A stretch of 64,000 nt of DNA from Erpobdella octoculata (taxonomy: Eukaryota > Annelida > Clitellata > Hirudinida > Erpobdellidae): positions 11,875,999 to 11,939,998 of the forward strand of contig OZ022242.1 of assembly GCA_963978895.1 (NCBI GenBank), in the 5' to 3' direction. How positions within the stretch are numbered: the first letter of the stretch is position 1; each line of letters begins with the position of its first letter. Below are positions 48,689 through 61,130 of this stretch, piece by piece. The notes below the pieces were generated by a model that worked only from the letters and a program-made list of their open reading frames with translations, was not told the DNA's origin and ran no database searches. A program made the position numbers and the translations under genes.

Positions 48689-49093
48689 AAATCTTTGGTT
48701 TTGTCATTTTCAAAATTTCGTGCTCGGCTTTCTCTTTTTCAAAAATCCGAGTTTGGGTTCGGGTTCCAATTTTTAGAGAGTTTCGGGTATCCAAAAAACC
48801 GGGTAGTACCGAACTTCGGGTTCGGTTCGGATACGCGTGACATCCCTAGCAACAAGGGCCAGTTATCTGCCTTTGTAATTGAGCAATTCTTACGCAAGAA
48901 TTCAAATTTATGAAAACTTGACGTATTCAAATATCTGCACTTACAACAAAGAAGCCAAAAATTTAAAAAAATCTTTTTTAAAAGCCATTTTTTGACTTTT
49001 AGATGTTTTGTAGCTATCAAGAAAAATAAACATAGCTTGTGACGACGCCGAACGCTGCAGCGCTAACGTAGATTTCAATGTTACTTACAGATA

Positions 49094-52000
49094 ATGACTT
49101 ACAGATATTTATTAGTTTCAGTTACAAGTTGTGCATCTTTTCTATCATTCTATAAGTACATCAGTCCTGCATTGTCAATAAGACTTCTTCCTGGCTATAA
49201 AAATCTTCCACGAACAAGACAAGTGGAGTGGAATTCAAGGTTTTTCAATTTTCATTATTTAATTATTAAATAATTTAAATAAAATATGGCTTGTTTTTTT
49301 ACTTTACTTTATTATTTATTTATGTTTTCTTTTTCTTTTGTTTCTTGTTTGGAGTGAGGATGAGTTTGGTTTGGGTGGGTTTGCTTCGGAATTTGATTCA
49401 ATGTAATAATTTAATTTAGTAGAAAATTTCAGTGAATAAGCTCCATATTGTGGTTAAAAATACTATCTGTTACTCAAAGGGTGTGCGTGCAAAAGTTGCC
49501 CAAGAAATTTAGCTGTACAACTAAATTGCTCAATTTTGTTATTCGTGTGTGCCCACCTTTAACTTTAATCAGTTAGTCAAGTTAGTAAGTTAGTGTTTAG
49601 TTTAGCTTAGTTGCACCCTGTTTTAAATCCTTTTTATTAACTTTGCCGTGTTTGCTTCTTTAAAAAAAAAACAGTTTATAGTCTTTTACACCATGTGTTT
49701 TAAGACCGGCTGTGTAGGAAGCACTTAAATACTTCCTGTTGTGGATCATAATTTGATCTTTTTGACTTTCCTTCCTCTTTTCTCCAAGCTTGGGACTGGC
49801 TTGCAAAAGCAAGGCGGAGTTGAACCCGTGTTTGCTTGCTTGCTTGAGCCATACGTTGGGACCCTATACCACTCAAAAAACCAACTTCCCATTATCTAAT
49901 CAAGTTGAAATTCTGTGAGTTTTATTTCTCCCTACAGACTTTACATTCTATTAAATTTTCAGATAAATTCAACAAAATATAAGTAAATTATAGAATAAAA
50001 TCAATAAAACCTTTAAAAAATTTGTTAATTAAAAATTTTATTTTAGAAAAACAAACTATTAATTTTTGGTTTCTTTAAAGATAAAGATATTTAATTTTGA
50101 ATTGTAAAAATTTATGATACTAAATTTTTTTTCATATTGATTTGAAAGTTTCTTATATTTTCAATCTTCACATACTTCAGATATTAAGTATTTAGAAGAC
50201 TGCAGTCAATGTTTTTTATATTTTATAGACTTAATATCATTATAAAATAATTTATAAGTAATTAGTAGCTGCCAAATCACAAAATTATAAAGGATGTTTA
50301 AAAAAAGAAGTTTTTCACTTGTTAATGGTAACTTTTCATAGTGCTTATAGTTGAGATTGTATTACTCCATCAGTTCTAAATATAGCAGTGCAACTAAAGT
50401 GAACCTTTACCTTATTTAGATCATTTATACTTTTAGAGATTGACTTGCGGGGTAATTTATTATAATTTTCTCCCATTGACTCTCAAGGTTGTGTGAAAAT
50501 TTCATTACAGTCGGATAATTGGTGTAGTTATGCTTAAAAGACATACATACAAACATACTGACATAATCTTATTTTTATATACAAACTAGTCGGGGCACCC
50601 GGCGTTGCCCGAGGTTTTTAGAGGTTTTTCTAATGTTTGTCTCTCTCGCTCCCGTTTCCTTCTTCGCTTTCCCGTTTCCGTCACGTTCCCGGTCGCTTTT
50701 CCGCTCTCGGTCGTTTTCCAGCTCACGGTTGCTTTCCCGTTCTCGGCCGCTTTTTCTCTCCCGCTCTATCTTTCGCTCTCAGTTGGCTTCCCGTTCCCGT
50801 TTTCGCTCATTTATGTACGTATATGTATGTGTATATATATATAGTTCCCGCTCACTCACCCGCTCCGCTCTGGTCATTTTGTGACGGATTTCAAAAAAAA
50901 ATTTTTCTATATTTGATTCCCCTTGACTCTCAAGGTTGTGTGAAAATTTCATTATGATCGGATGAATGGTGTTGCAATGCATAAAGGACATACATACAAA
51001 CATTCATTTTTATATATATATAGATAATGTGCTTGTCTTTTCGTAAAATATTGAAGGCTCTTATTTACCTTAAGTAATTTCTAATTTTCTTTATTTGACT
51101 CTACTTGTGTATTGCCATTATTTCTAAACGAATGGGGAGCTAGTAGGTTATACCTTTTCCTCGTTTTACCATGCATGATTTATGAAGAAAATAGGGTAAT
51201 AATATATCCGCATCTTGCAAAAAGGTTATGGAAAATCAGCTGCGATGTAGCTAAGGTTAATATCCTAACACATTTATTTAAAAGTGTAAATATGAAACCA
51301 TTCTTAATTTTTCTTTATAGAATCAACTCCTCTGTGCATGCCTTCCTTGTTAGCATTTTATGTCTTTACTCTTTAATATATGAAGATGAAATCAGTCAAG
51401 ATCCAGTTTGGTAATTTTTTTATATTTTCAACTTGCTTTTATAAGCTATCAGTCATTTTGTAAATTTGTTTTATCAACAAATATTAATAAAGTATCTGAG
51501 GGTTATTATTTATCTTTATAGGGGAGAGTCAGATTTAGTCAGGGTTAGCTGTGGTATAGTTGTAGGATACATGCTCTCAGGTTAGCAATTGTTTTTATAT
51601 TATTTAATGCAAATCTTTTTGCATCGCCAATTTAGTCCCAGAAAATTGTTTCTACCAATTTTTTTCCAGATGTATTTATTATCTTAGTCCATTATTCTGA
51701 AATGGGAGAGATCTTCTACATTTTTCACCATGCTGCTTCCATCTATGCCTTCTGTTTTGCTATGGTGGTTATCATTCATTTTGTATTTGAAATTTCTATT
51801 CAAGCTTGATAATCTCTTGAAATTGTTATATATGTTATAGATGTACTAACATGCAGTCATAAAAAATAATGTTTTTCAAAATTTTATTTCAACCAAAAAC
51901 TAATAAAGTTAATAAAAGCCAAATGCAGTTTATATTTATTTATCCATAAAAAAACTAGTTTCTGCTGAGGTTCGATCCAACAACCTAATGCTTACAGAGT

Positions 52001-54804
52001 TGAACGTTATACGTACTCAGCTACAATGCCTCACTGAATATCTGGTGCCACAGAACAATTGAATGATTAAGCTTTCCTCAGGAAGTATTGATGCATTAAT
52101 TAATATTATTTAATTGATTTAGTATATCCTTATCATTCATTGATAATCAGATTAAACATATCCTGAAGTAATAAAAAATAAAAAAGCAAAATATGTTATG
52201 TTGAGATTTGAACCCCAAACCTTTTACTTTGAAAGCACTGCCTTTAAAACATGTTACGAGTAACTTTAATTTGCGCCATGACTAGCAGGCAAGTGATGTT
52301 GAATAAAAAAATTCAATAATGTGAATAATATTGGAATTTATTTATCACTTTAAATTATTTTTTTTATAAATAATGATAAAAAAATGTGATAAATATTGAA
52401 ATTTGTTTGCCAGACATATGGGGCTCTGCTGTGGTTTGCCAACATAAGACTTGTTGCCGAATTTTCAACACCTTTTGCAAATGTCAGGTATGATTATTTG
52501 TGTAATTATTTTGTTTAACTAGTTCTAATTAAAAATAATTTTTACTTGTTTATTTGTATATTGTAGTTATTTTTACTACTTCCCAAACATCTTGTTGTAT
52601 TTATTATGTTACCACTGTTACCATGGCACATGGGTTTAACAAGTAACTTATTTTCATCCAAGTCATTTATTTTGTAACAAGAGATAGCCCGTCAAAAATG
52701 ACGGGATTTTTTTAATTTCATTATTTATTATTTTTCAATTGCAGTGTCACTTTTTGTTATCTTTAGGACTGAAAGTATATAATTGTGAAATAACTTTTAC
52801 TATTTAAATAAATTAAAAAATATTTACCTTACTTAAATTTTATAAAAAAAATTTATTTATATAATTATTTATTATCTATATATATAAAAATGAATGTTTG
52901 TATATATGTATATATGTATATATATTCATGTCCTTTATGCATTGCTACACCATTCATGCGATCGTAATGAAATTTTCACACAACCTTGAGAGTCAAGGGG
53001 AATCAAATAAATAGAAAAATTTTTTGAAATCCGTCACAAAATGAGCGGAGCAGAGCGGGTGAGCGAGCGGGAACTATATATATATATATATGTATGTGCG
53101 TATGTATGTGTGTATGTATGTATGTGTATGTGCATGTATGTGTGTCTGTGTGTGTGTTTATGTATGTACTAGCGGAGATACCCGGCGTTGCCCGGGTTTT
53201 TTAGAGGTTTTTCTAATGTTTGTCTCTTTCTCTCCCGTTTCCTTTCCCACCTGCTTTCCCACTCCTGTTCGCTTCCCCGTTTTCGGTCGTTTTCCCGCTG
53301 CCGGTCACTTTCCCGCTCCCGGTCGCTTTCCCGCTCCCGGTCGTTTTCCCGTTCCCGGTCGCTGTCCCGTTCCCGCTCACGTTTGCTCTCCCATTCCCGC
53401 TCACGTTTGCTCTCCCATTCCCGCTCACGCTTGCTTTTCCGTTCCGGGTCGCTTTCCCGTTTCTATAATAGACAAACTAACCCACAAACATTCATATATA
53501 TATATAGTCTTAGCAAATCTATTTTACGTTTTATAGGCTAACAGAAGTTATGAAAGAATGGAAAAGAGAAAATGAGCGTGAACGGGAACGGGAGAGCAAC
53601 CGTGACCGTGAATGGGAGAGCAAGCATGACCGGGAACGGGAGAGCAAGCGTGAGCGGGAACGGGAAAGCGACCGGGAACGGGAAAGCGACCGGGAACGCG
53701 GAAAGCGACTAGAATCGGGAGAGCAAGCTTGGAAGGAAACGCGAGCAAGAGAGAAAATCGATAACAAAACTTCTGAGCGGGAAAGCGACCGGGAGCTGGA
53801 AAACGACCGAGAGCGGAAAAGCGACCGGGAACACGACGAAAACGGGAAAGTGGAGAAGGAAACGGGAGCGAGAGAGACAAACATTAGAAAAACCTCTAAA
53901 AACCCCGGGTAACCCCGCTAGTTATTATATATAAATTAATTTGCCATAGAAAGCAAATCGTCACGCAAAAACGTCTTACACAGACGTGGGCTATTATATT
54001 ATATATATAATTTAATTTATTTTAAATTTGTTCCAGGTGGTTTTTGGGTGCCCTGGGATTCTTAAAAGATTCTCCTGCATACGCCATCAACGGTGTCTTA
54101 ATGACAGTCGTCTTTTTCTTTGTGAGGATTGTCAGCATCCCTTTTTATTGGCAGAAGGTGGGTTGGGTGCCGTTTTAATTGAAGACAAATAGGTCAAGTG
54201 CTTTTTTGGGTACATAATAATTAGGTTGTTAATAACTTCTTCCATGAACTGAAATGAGATGTTCTGTTCTTTGTTTCGAGATTGCGATTAAAGTTAAATA
54301 TAAGTCACTAGAGGGCACATGTTGTTTAATAGAAATTTTGAAATGTTCATATTGATAATTTAATTAACTTTGTTTTTTTGCTGTTAATAAATTAAAAAAC
54401 CTTACAGCTACTTTTACCTCCATGCAAAGGTTTTTGCCATATATGGAACTGAGCAGGCCAATCTACTGGGGAATATCTGGTACGTTCTTATATCTTCGTG
54501 CCTTGTTTTGGACCTCATCAACATCTACTGGTTCTACAGAATTGGTCTAGGAATCTACAAGCTCGTTCACGCTTGGAGGAACAATCAAAACATGCGTCTC
54601 AGTGAATTCAGCACTTCAAGGTCGCACCATAGGTCATCTTCCTTCCCCCAGAAATCGACGTCTTTTCCCCAACAGTCCCCGTTTGTGAGGCGACCACCGC
54701 TCTCTCTTCAGTCTCACCAAAACCCATTCGCCAGAACTTCGGGTCTGCATCAACGACACTCCAGTGCAACTATTGCTCACACGGCAACAGCGGAATCCAA
54801 ATGA
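49094..54804 (+). CDS. TLCD4: TLC domain-containing protein 4 (TLCD4/TMEM56 type)
   Basis: This is a multi-pass membrane protein of the TRAM-LAG1-CLN8 family. Its human relatives are linked to membrane lipid composition, but the exact role of TLCD4 is not settled. Exons are 49094-49239, 51321-51410, 51522-51580, 51670-51764, 52414-52487, 54037-54157 and 54430-54804. Phases close to 319 residues. It aligns from the first residues with human TMEM56: [33 protein letters not shown] with the paired histidines, [39 protein letters not shown] and [10 protein letters not shown]. The hydrophobic TLC core spans about residues 40-245. A Ser/Pro-rich cytosolic-type tail of about 75 residues follows and is longer than in human. 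The exon 1 donor (GTTTTT) is weak. An acceptor-like TTACAG just before the ATG suggests a 5' UTR exon. Confidence 0.94.
50470..51025 (-). mobile_element. Two copies of the purine-rich minisatellite mobile repeat, head to tail (copy 5)
   Basis: In minus orientation, 50588-51025 is complete: ACTAGTCGGGGCACCCGG, CGTTGCCCGAGG, pyrimidine-rich units, then CTCAAGGTTGTGTGAAAATT and a TATATATATAG end. Immediately to its left, 50470-50587 is only the opposite (left) arm of another copy in the same orientation, ending in ATATACAAACTAGT. It lies in intron 1 of the TLCD4-type gene. Confidence 0.85.
51955..52290 (-). repeat. tRNA-like modules in TLCD4 intron 4
   Basis: The minus strand shows TAGCTGAGTACG (A-box-like) and GGATCGAACC (B-box-like) around 51965-52030. 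A second B-box-like GGGTTCAAATCTC is at about 52215. Neither folds into an obvious cloverleaf by eye, so tRNA-derived SINE fragments are more likely than a functional tRNA. Confidence 0.4.
52875..53925. mobile_element. Cluster of three pieces of the minisatellite mobile repeat with inverted pair
   Basis: 52875-53080 is a forward left arm (CTATATATATAAAAATGAATG to GAGCGGGAAC). 53168-53480 is a reverse right half (ACTAGCGGAGATACCCGG, GTTGCCCGGG, pyrimidine-rich units). 53548-53925 is a forward right half ending ACCCCGGGTAACCCCGCTAGT. The last two form an inverted repeat with arms of 300 bp or more and a short A+T-rich spacer. It lies in intron 5 of the TLCD4-type gene. Frames encoding SRSRS or RERES strings are artefacts. 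Confidence 0.85.
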
Positions 54805-55656
54805 GTTAAACAGACTTTTTCTCGCTCTCTCTCTCTTTCTTTCTCTTAGTCACTCACTCACTATCTAGACTGTTCGTCCCTTTTCCAGTGTCTCTGTGAT
54901 ATTACACAGTTGTTGTTTAGCACATGTTTTATTTTTGTAAATTTGCAAGTATTAAAATACATTCAGCCTTTCTCTCAGATTTTTTGTTATTTGTGTGTGC
55001 ATATTTATGTACATGTGTTCATTATGAGTGTTGGGGGTGTCTTTTTTTATTTCTGGATTTATTTATCAAAGCTGAGCAAAAATTTATTAAAAGAGATGAA
55101 CAAAGTGCCGGTGCTAATCGTACGATACCTAATCTTAATTTTACATGTTTCCACATATACCTAATCTTAGTTTTACGTGTTACCACAGATGGCATTGAAA
55201 GCTAATTTATTATGTTTGTCATGATTCAGTAATATTAATTACATTTTATACGTTATTTTCAACTGGCATAATCAACCAATCGAACTAGTTTTATACATAG
55301 TGTTTTTCATGTCAATAGTTCTACATTGGGCCAACAGTTTTACGAGAATTTGTATCTGGAAGTATTTTTTTATACTAATAATCACACAATAAAATCCAGC
55401 TTATTAAATATTGGCTCAGAGTTTCTTTGTAAGTCTTTGCTTGTTGTTCGTGCGATGGTTTGGTCGTATTTCTTCCTAGCATCTTCGTACAGGAACGGGC
55501 ACAGTTTTATATAACATATGATTCATCTTAACAGTATTTCTTCTCATTATACATTTTTGTAGGATTTTTTTTGTAGAAGCTTTTCATCTTTTCATAATCG
55601 ATGCTGATTTTGGATTGTCTGATGCCTTTACTTTACATCAGTTAAGTTTTCATGTA

Positions 55657-55695
<39 letters not shown>

Positions 55696-57740
55696 GTGTT
55701 TAAAACATTCAAAATGTTTGCTTTTTTATTTGAAATCTTCTCTGTTATAAAATTTTGTGTCACCTATGAATCTTTTTCAGATTGATGAGGTGGCCAAATT
55801 TGATTTATTTTTTTTATCTCCTCTCTGAAGTGGACTAGTGCACATGAAATATTCGTACGACCAATAGTGACCATCATATTATTTGACCTGCGGTATTTGT
55901 TCGGATGCTATTTATGCTGTCATTGTACAGAAAAAAATACACAAAACTATTTTGGAACTGGATTGTAATGATTAATCAAACTTTTATAACTTCTATTTTA
56001 TGCATGCTAAAATGATGAGTCCTCGTGTTTTCTCATTTCCATATTTTTGCTATGAATTGTTTATAATGATGCAAAAACCGGCCGGGATCTGAAAATACTA
56101 CTCGTAATTATGACACTACTTGTTGTCATCACGTGACACTCGGGTCATCGCGTGGGCGTTACTGCAAGTTTTCTTTGAATTTCGTCATCGTTATCGTGGT
56201 TCAATGTAAGAATGTTCGTTCTATTGTAGTGTGGGTTTGCAGGAATCTGAAAATTGTATATAAATCATAACCCATTGTTAATCTTTTGTGGAATTTGCCA
56301 AAAGTACTGTGCAGCTACCTTTTTCGATGTCACTTAAATTATAATATAAATGTTGAGAGAGCGGTTGATGTGAGGCAAGATGATTACTGATCGCCAATAC
56401 TTAGTCAATATTTATGTGACGAAACTTTAAGGTGTCACTATTTAATACTGTAGCCATCTGTAGCAGCAGTTTTCGACAATCGATTTTGTCTGATTCGGGT
56501 GTAGCTCAACAGCCAGCAACCTCAAACTGGAAAGTCGATTCAAGACCATTGAACTCGCAAATGGGTTTTAAGAAGCCTCGGTTTTTTGAATGCTCCTTTT
56601 TTGTCGCTTGTGCAAGACACAATGTGATGGCAAGTTCGAACTTGAATTGCATTCTTTAACACTGCTGTGTGTGTGTGTGTGTGTGTGGGACAGTGAAACT
56701 AGACATTTAGTTGTCAACTAAACAAAAAAAATTTATTTAAAGAAGATTGGATTCTTTTAAGGGAAACTTGTCTGGTTAGCGTATCTGGATTTGAGTAGGT
56801 ACCGATACCAAGCCTATCGGCGCCGAAGGTAATCAGCGTTTCAGCCAGCTATTTTCTATTTTCATGGTTGTTGAGGAATGACTTGCTGTGCGTTTTATTG
56901 AACCGATTTATAATGGTGTTTTAACATTTCTTTGAATGCTCATCCATTGATTATTATATAAAAAGGATGAATTTAGTCACGGAGTATTGAAAACTGTGCA
57001 ATGAATCATTTTAATTCCTTTAAACAATATTTATTTTTAGTCACATTTTACGCTTCAGACACGTGTACCTAGTCATTGATAAAAACTATCAATGCGTGTA
57101 GTACACATATCTATCTAGCCGTCAGGCCCGTCGGGACAGGGGTTGGACTAAAAAAATTGACGGTAAAATGGGACGGTTACACCACCTGAGGATCGGCATG
57201 TTAGCTACGACCCTACTGGCCGTACAGTTTATTACAATGATTTTTCAGAAATTATCATACACGTCATAGACTTGAAACTTGTTTAAAGACATTAGATTGC
57301 TATATAGGTCTGCATAAATCAAACTTTTGCGTCGTATTACTGACGACCATATTTTTTATACAACGAGCGATACAGTGTATTTGGCAAGTTTCATATTTCT
57401 TCCTGAGAACGTCCTTTTTTACTTTCTTCCGACCCCGCTCCAAACAAACTAATATAAGGAAGTTGCTTCAAAAAAACGCAACAATACAATAAACAGCATA
57501 TTTGACTTGGCAGACTACACTTAGTCCAACTGTAAATTAGTCTCGAAAATCTTACGTGAAAGCCAGTGAACCGTAACACAAATTGTACACAAATTCAATA
57601 CGCCAAATTTTAGCTTGATTGGATGACGGGAAGTATGGTTTTTAAGCGTCAAAGGGTCCTAACGCATGTCTAGAACAATGTAACACGGTGAAGTTAATAC
57701 AAGCAACCTAAACCTTAATCCTAGGGGTTTTTACCAGTCC
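54805..57740. other. TLCD4 3' UTR and gene-free sequence
   Basis: A CTCT-rich stretch directly follows the stop. A candidate AATAAA is at 55388-55393, which would give a 3' UTR of about 600 bp. A TA microsatellite is at about 55662-55687 and a short GT run is at about 56667-56687. The remaining open frames are short, lack family resemblance and lack splice context. Confidence 0.5.
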
Positions 57741-57771
57741 TTTTTTAAACACTTTTACTTTACTTAACTTT

Positions 57772-57806
<35 letters not shown>

Positions 57807-59425
57807 GTCTGTCGTCAAATTTTGCAATCGATTTTAAACTAACTTCCCGATGAGCTAGAGACTTAAAAATTTAAACATACCTCCGAACTGATTAACAATG
57901 CATTCTATCAAATTTTCGGATCGATTGGTCAAAATTTAATTAAATAATTATTTGTGATATTTTCGTCGAACTATTTATATGCTCAATGTTTATGTAACAG
58001 AATATGGCCTACACAATCGATTATATAAAAGTGTTTTTAAAAAACTTTAATTTTTGATTCACTTGTTATATATTGTAATTCGGCAGCTTATGATTTCTTG
58101 TCAATCATTTTTTGATTATGATAAGTCTATAAAATAAAATAAAAATATTGACCACCGTTTTTGAATTACTTGAGATGGGAAGTACGAAAGAATGGAAAAT
58201 AATAGAAACTTTCAAATCTTGATTTAAATTTTGATTTAAAAAATTAACTGTTGCTTTCTTTGAATGAACTAAATACTGATGGTTTATTTCTCTGATGAAA
58301 AATTGTAGGTATTTTTTTAATTTTATTTTATTTCTTATTTAAAATTTGTCCAGTCTATCTAAAAATTTAACATAATGCATCGCCATTGCCAACAATTAAG
58401 TTTGAAACTCATGACAGCTTAAAAAAGCTCTATTAGAACATTTAAACGGTTTGTAGCGTAGCGATATAATTAATTTGAACTTTGCGGGAGCCTGTGGTAA
58501 GCAGTTTTCAAGTGCAGCTTTGTTCTGCTGGCGGCCGTTATTATTAAAATAAACTTTTGGTAATAAAATACAAAAACGTTTCATAATCATAGTACTATAT
58601 ATAAGTATATATCTTTGATCTTTTCTTTGGCGCAGACGTCAGTACATTTCAAACGTGTTTTCATGGGAGTTTCTTCTCCATCATCGAGGACACATCAATT
58701 ATTGTCAGTAATTACCTACCCACCAATTTAATAGTACCCAACAGAGATGTCGTGCAGTAGAAAACTGTTCCCCAAAACCTTCCTTGATGACTAGCTGCAG
58801 CGCATCAAGGCTCTGAAGATGAAATAAAATGAAATTGAAATGCTGCTATAAGATTGTATTTTATAGGCTTTGACTCAAACAATCTAAAGATTTATAAATG
58901 GCCTCCTGCAAAGCCCACCGCTTGTTTTACACTCCTATAGAACGACCACTCACTAGCCTGATTGGATTCAGTAACATGGTCTACTTAAACTGCAAGCGAG
59001 TTTTGAGATGGTAACGATTGTTGGAAGTAGACTTGCTTCCACGCCGTCTGACTTGTTTTATAAATCACGTTTTCCATTCGCCACTCTTGAGCTGTTTTAA
59101 CAAATAAGGCATAATAATTATAATATTATAATGATTAATAGATCAATAACAAGTGAATCCAAAAACAAATTTTTTAAAAACACACTTTTATATAATCGAT
59201 TGTGTAGGCCACATTCTGTTACATAAACAACTAGTATATTAGCATAGACAGCCAATATCACAAATAATTATCTAATTAAATTTTTTCCAATCGATCCGAA
59301 AATTTGATAGAATGCATTGTTAATCAGTTCGGAGGTATGTTTACATTTTTAAGTCTCTATCTCATCGGGAAGTTAGTTTAAAATCGACAAACAGAGAAGT
59401 CAAGTTAAGTAAAAGTGTGTAAAAA
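57741..59425. mobile_element. Element with long inverted repeats (arms about 260-300 bp)
   Basis: 57741-58047 and 59167-59425 are reverse complements with moderate divergence. Shared blocks include ACATACCTCCGAACTGATTA, TCTATCAAATTTTCGGATCG and GGCCTACACAATCGATTATA. The left arm also contains an expanded CTGT microsatellite (57772-57812). The 1.1-kb centre has no recognisable transposase. Termini read roughly TTTTTAAACACTTTTACTT / AAGTAAAAGTGTGTAAAAA. No target duplication was identified. Confidence 0.75.
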
Positions 59426-60329
59426 TAAATAAGTTTTTCTAACGTGGTTTAATTTATCTCTTTAACAAAATAATAATTTTATTTTGATTCATTGATTTAA
59501 TGATGAATGTAGAAAAAACCGGAAAATAAATACCCTTTGAAAATGTTAAACTTTGCTAATTGCAACTTCTAAAGACCTCATGACCTTGTGAAATAAGACC
59601 TACATTTGAATTTCTTCTACAACACGCGCAGGACAGCCGGTGGAATAACAACACAACGCGACAAACAACATTTAGTATTCCGTTTACACGTATTCACTGT
59701 TCATTTCAATGTTCTGAGTTAAGCCAAAGCCTATTTTAGTTGTCTGCATTTCCATTAGATACCCTGTGAGAATGATTGATGATGCAGCTTTATGTCTTTA
59801 ATGTAGCGGTTTCGCTACATCTAAAACTGCGATAAGCGCGGCATCAAAGTAGAAGGAAATAAAAGTCAAGCGATTATGATTTATTTATTGCAATTACAGT
59901 GCAGTATGCAACATGTCTGCCACCAAGCTATAATAGTATCAAAATGCGAACCCGGATTATTATTTCACTACCTGAACTGATCCACACTAAGATAACGAAC
60001 AAACAATATATACCAACGTTTCAACTACCAGACGAAGGACAAGAGAAAAGCCGGGTAGGAAGATTGCCATTCGATTCGATGAAAATGAGATGTTATAAGA
60101 TGAATGCGAAGTTTAATGTTGGTTTCAACACAATGTTTGTTATGTTGGCATTCATATCTAACCTCGCGGGATCGAATCTGGCTGTATCTTGACATTCTGA
60201 CTTGTTTAAACCTAGTTTGAGAAAAAGGAGAAAAGTGTGTGTTTGCCGTAATCATTGCATATGTTTCTCTTCTTCTGTACTTGCTTTAATCATTCCATGC
60301 GGAGGTGTGTGCCTTAAAGCCCATAATCA

Positions 60330-61130
60330 TTGCACGTGTCTCTGTGTGTTTGCCTTAATCATTGCACGTGTCTCTGTGTGTTTGCCTTAATCATTGCACG
60401 TGTCTCTGTGTGTTTGCCTTAATCATTGCACGTGTCTCTGTGTGTTTGCCTTAATCATTGCACGTGTCTCTGTGTGTTTGCCTTAATCATTGCACGTGTC
60501 TCTGTGTGTTTGCCTTAATCATTGCACGTGTCTCTGTGTGTTTGCCTTAATCATTGCACGTGTCTCTGTGTGTTTGCCTTAATCATTGCACGTGTCTCTG
60601 TGTGTTTGCCTTAATCATTGCACGTGTCTCTGTGTGTTTGCCTTAATCATTGCACGTGTCTCTGTGTGTTTGCCTTAATCATTGCACGTGTCTCTGTGTG
60701 TTTGCCTTAATCATTGCACGTGTCTCTGTGTGTTTGCCTTAATCATTGCACGTGTCTCTGTGTGTTTGCCTTAATCATTGCACGTGTCTCTGTGTGTTTG
60801 CCTTAATCATTGCACGTGTCTCTGTGTGTTTGCCTTAATCATTGCACGTGTCTCTGTGTGTTTGCCTTAATCATTGCACGTGTCTCTGTGTGTTTGCCTT
60901 AATCATTGCACGTGTCTCTGTGTGTTTGCCTTAATCATTGCACGTGTCTCTGTGTGTTTGCCTTAATCATTGCACGTGTCTCTGTGTGTTTGCCTTAATC
61001 ATTGCATGTGTCTCTGTGTGTTTGCCTTAATCATTGCACGTGTCTCTGTGTGTTTGCCTTAATCATTGCATGTGTCGATGTGTGTTTGCCTTAATCATTG
61101 AATGTGTCGATGTATGTTCGCCTTAATCAT
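60330..61130. repeat. 32-bp minisatellite with one CACGTG per unit
   Basis: About 25 copies of a 32-bp unit (CACGTGTCTCTGTGTGTTTG plus CCTTAATCATTG). The copies are virtually identical in the middle, and the edge copies are diverged (CATATG, CATGTG, AATGTG). The sequence between 59426 and 60330 shows only short unplaced open frames. Confidence 0.97.

Noticed and set aside
51955..52035. Functional tRNA gene on the minus strand
   Set aside because: A- and B-box-like motifs exist, but no acceptor stem or cloverleaf could be paired by eye.
53188..53912. SR-rich and RERES-rich open frames resembling splicing-factor RS domains
   Set aside because: They come from the purine-rich minisatellite of a mobile repeat. 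The same strings appear in every copy and in both orientations.
59899..60192. 97-codon plus-strand open frame before the 32-bp minisatellite
   Set aside because: Length is within chance expectation, and no homologous motif or splice sites support it.
60330..61130. CRISPR-like array (regular 32-bp periodicity)
   Set aside because: Units are contiguous without unique spacers, and the genome is animal. It is a simple minisatellite.
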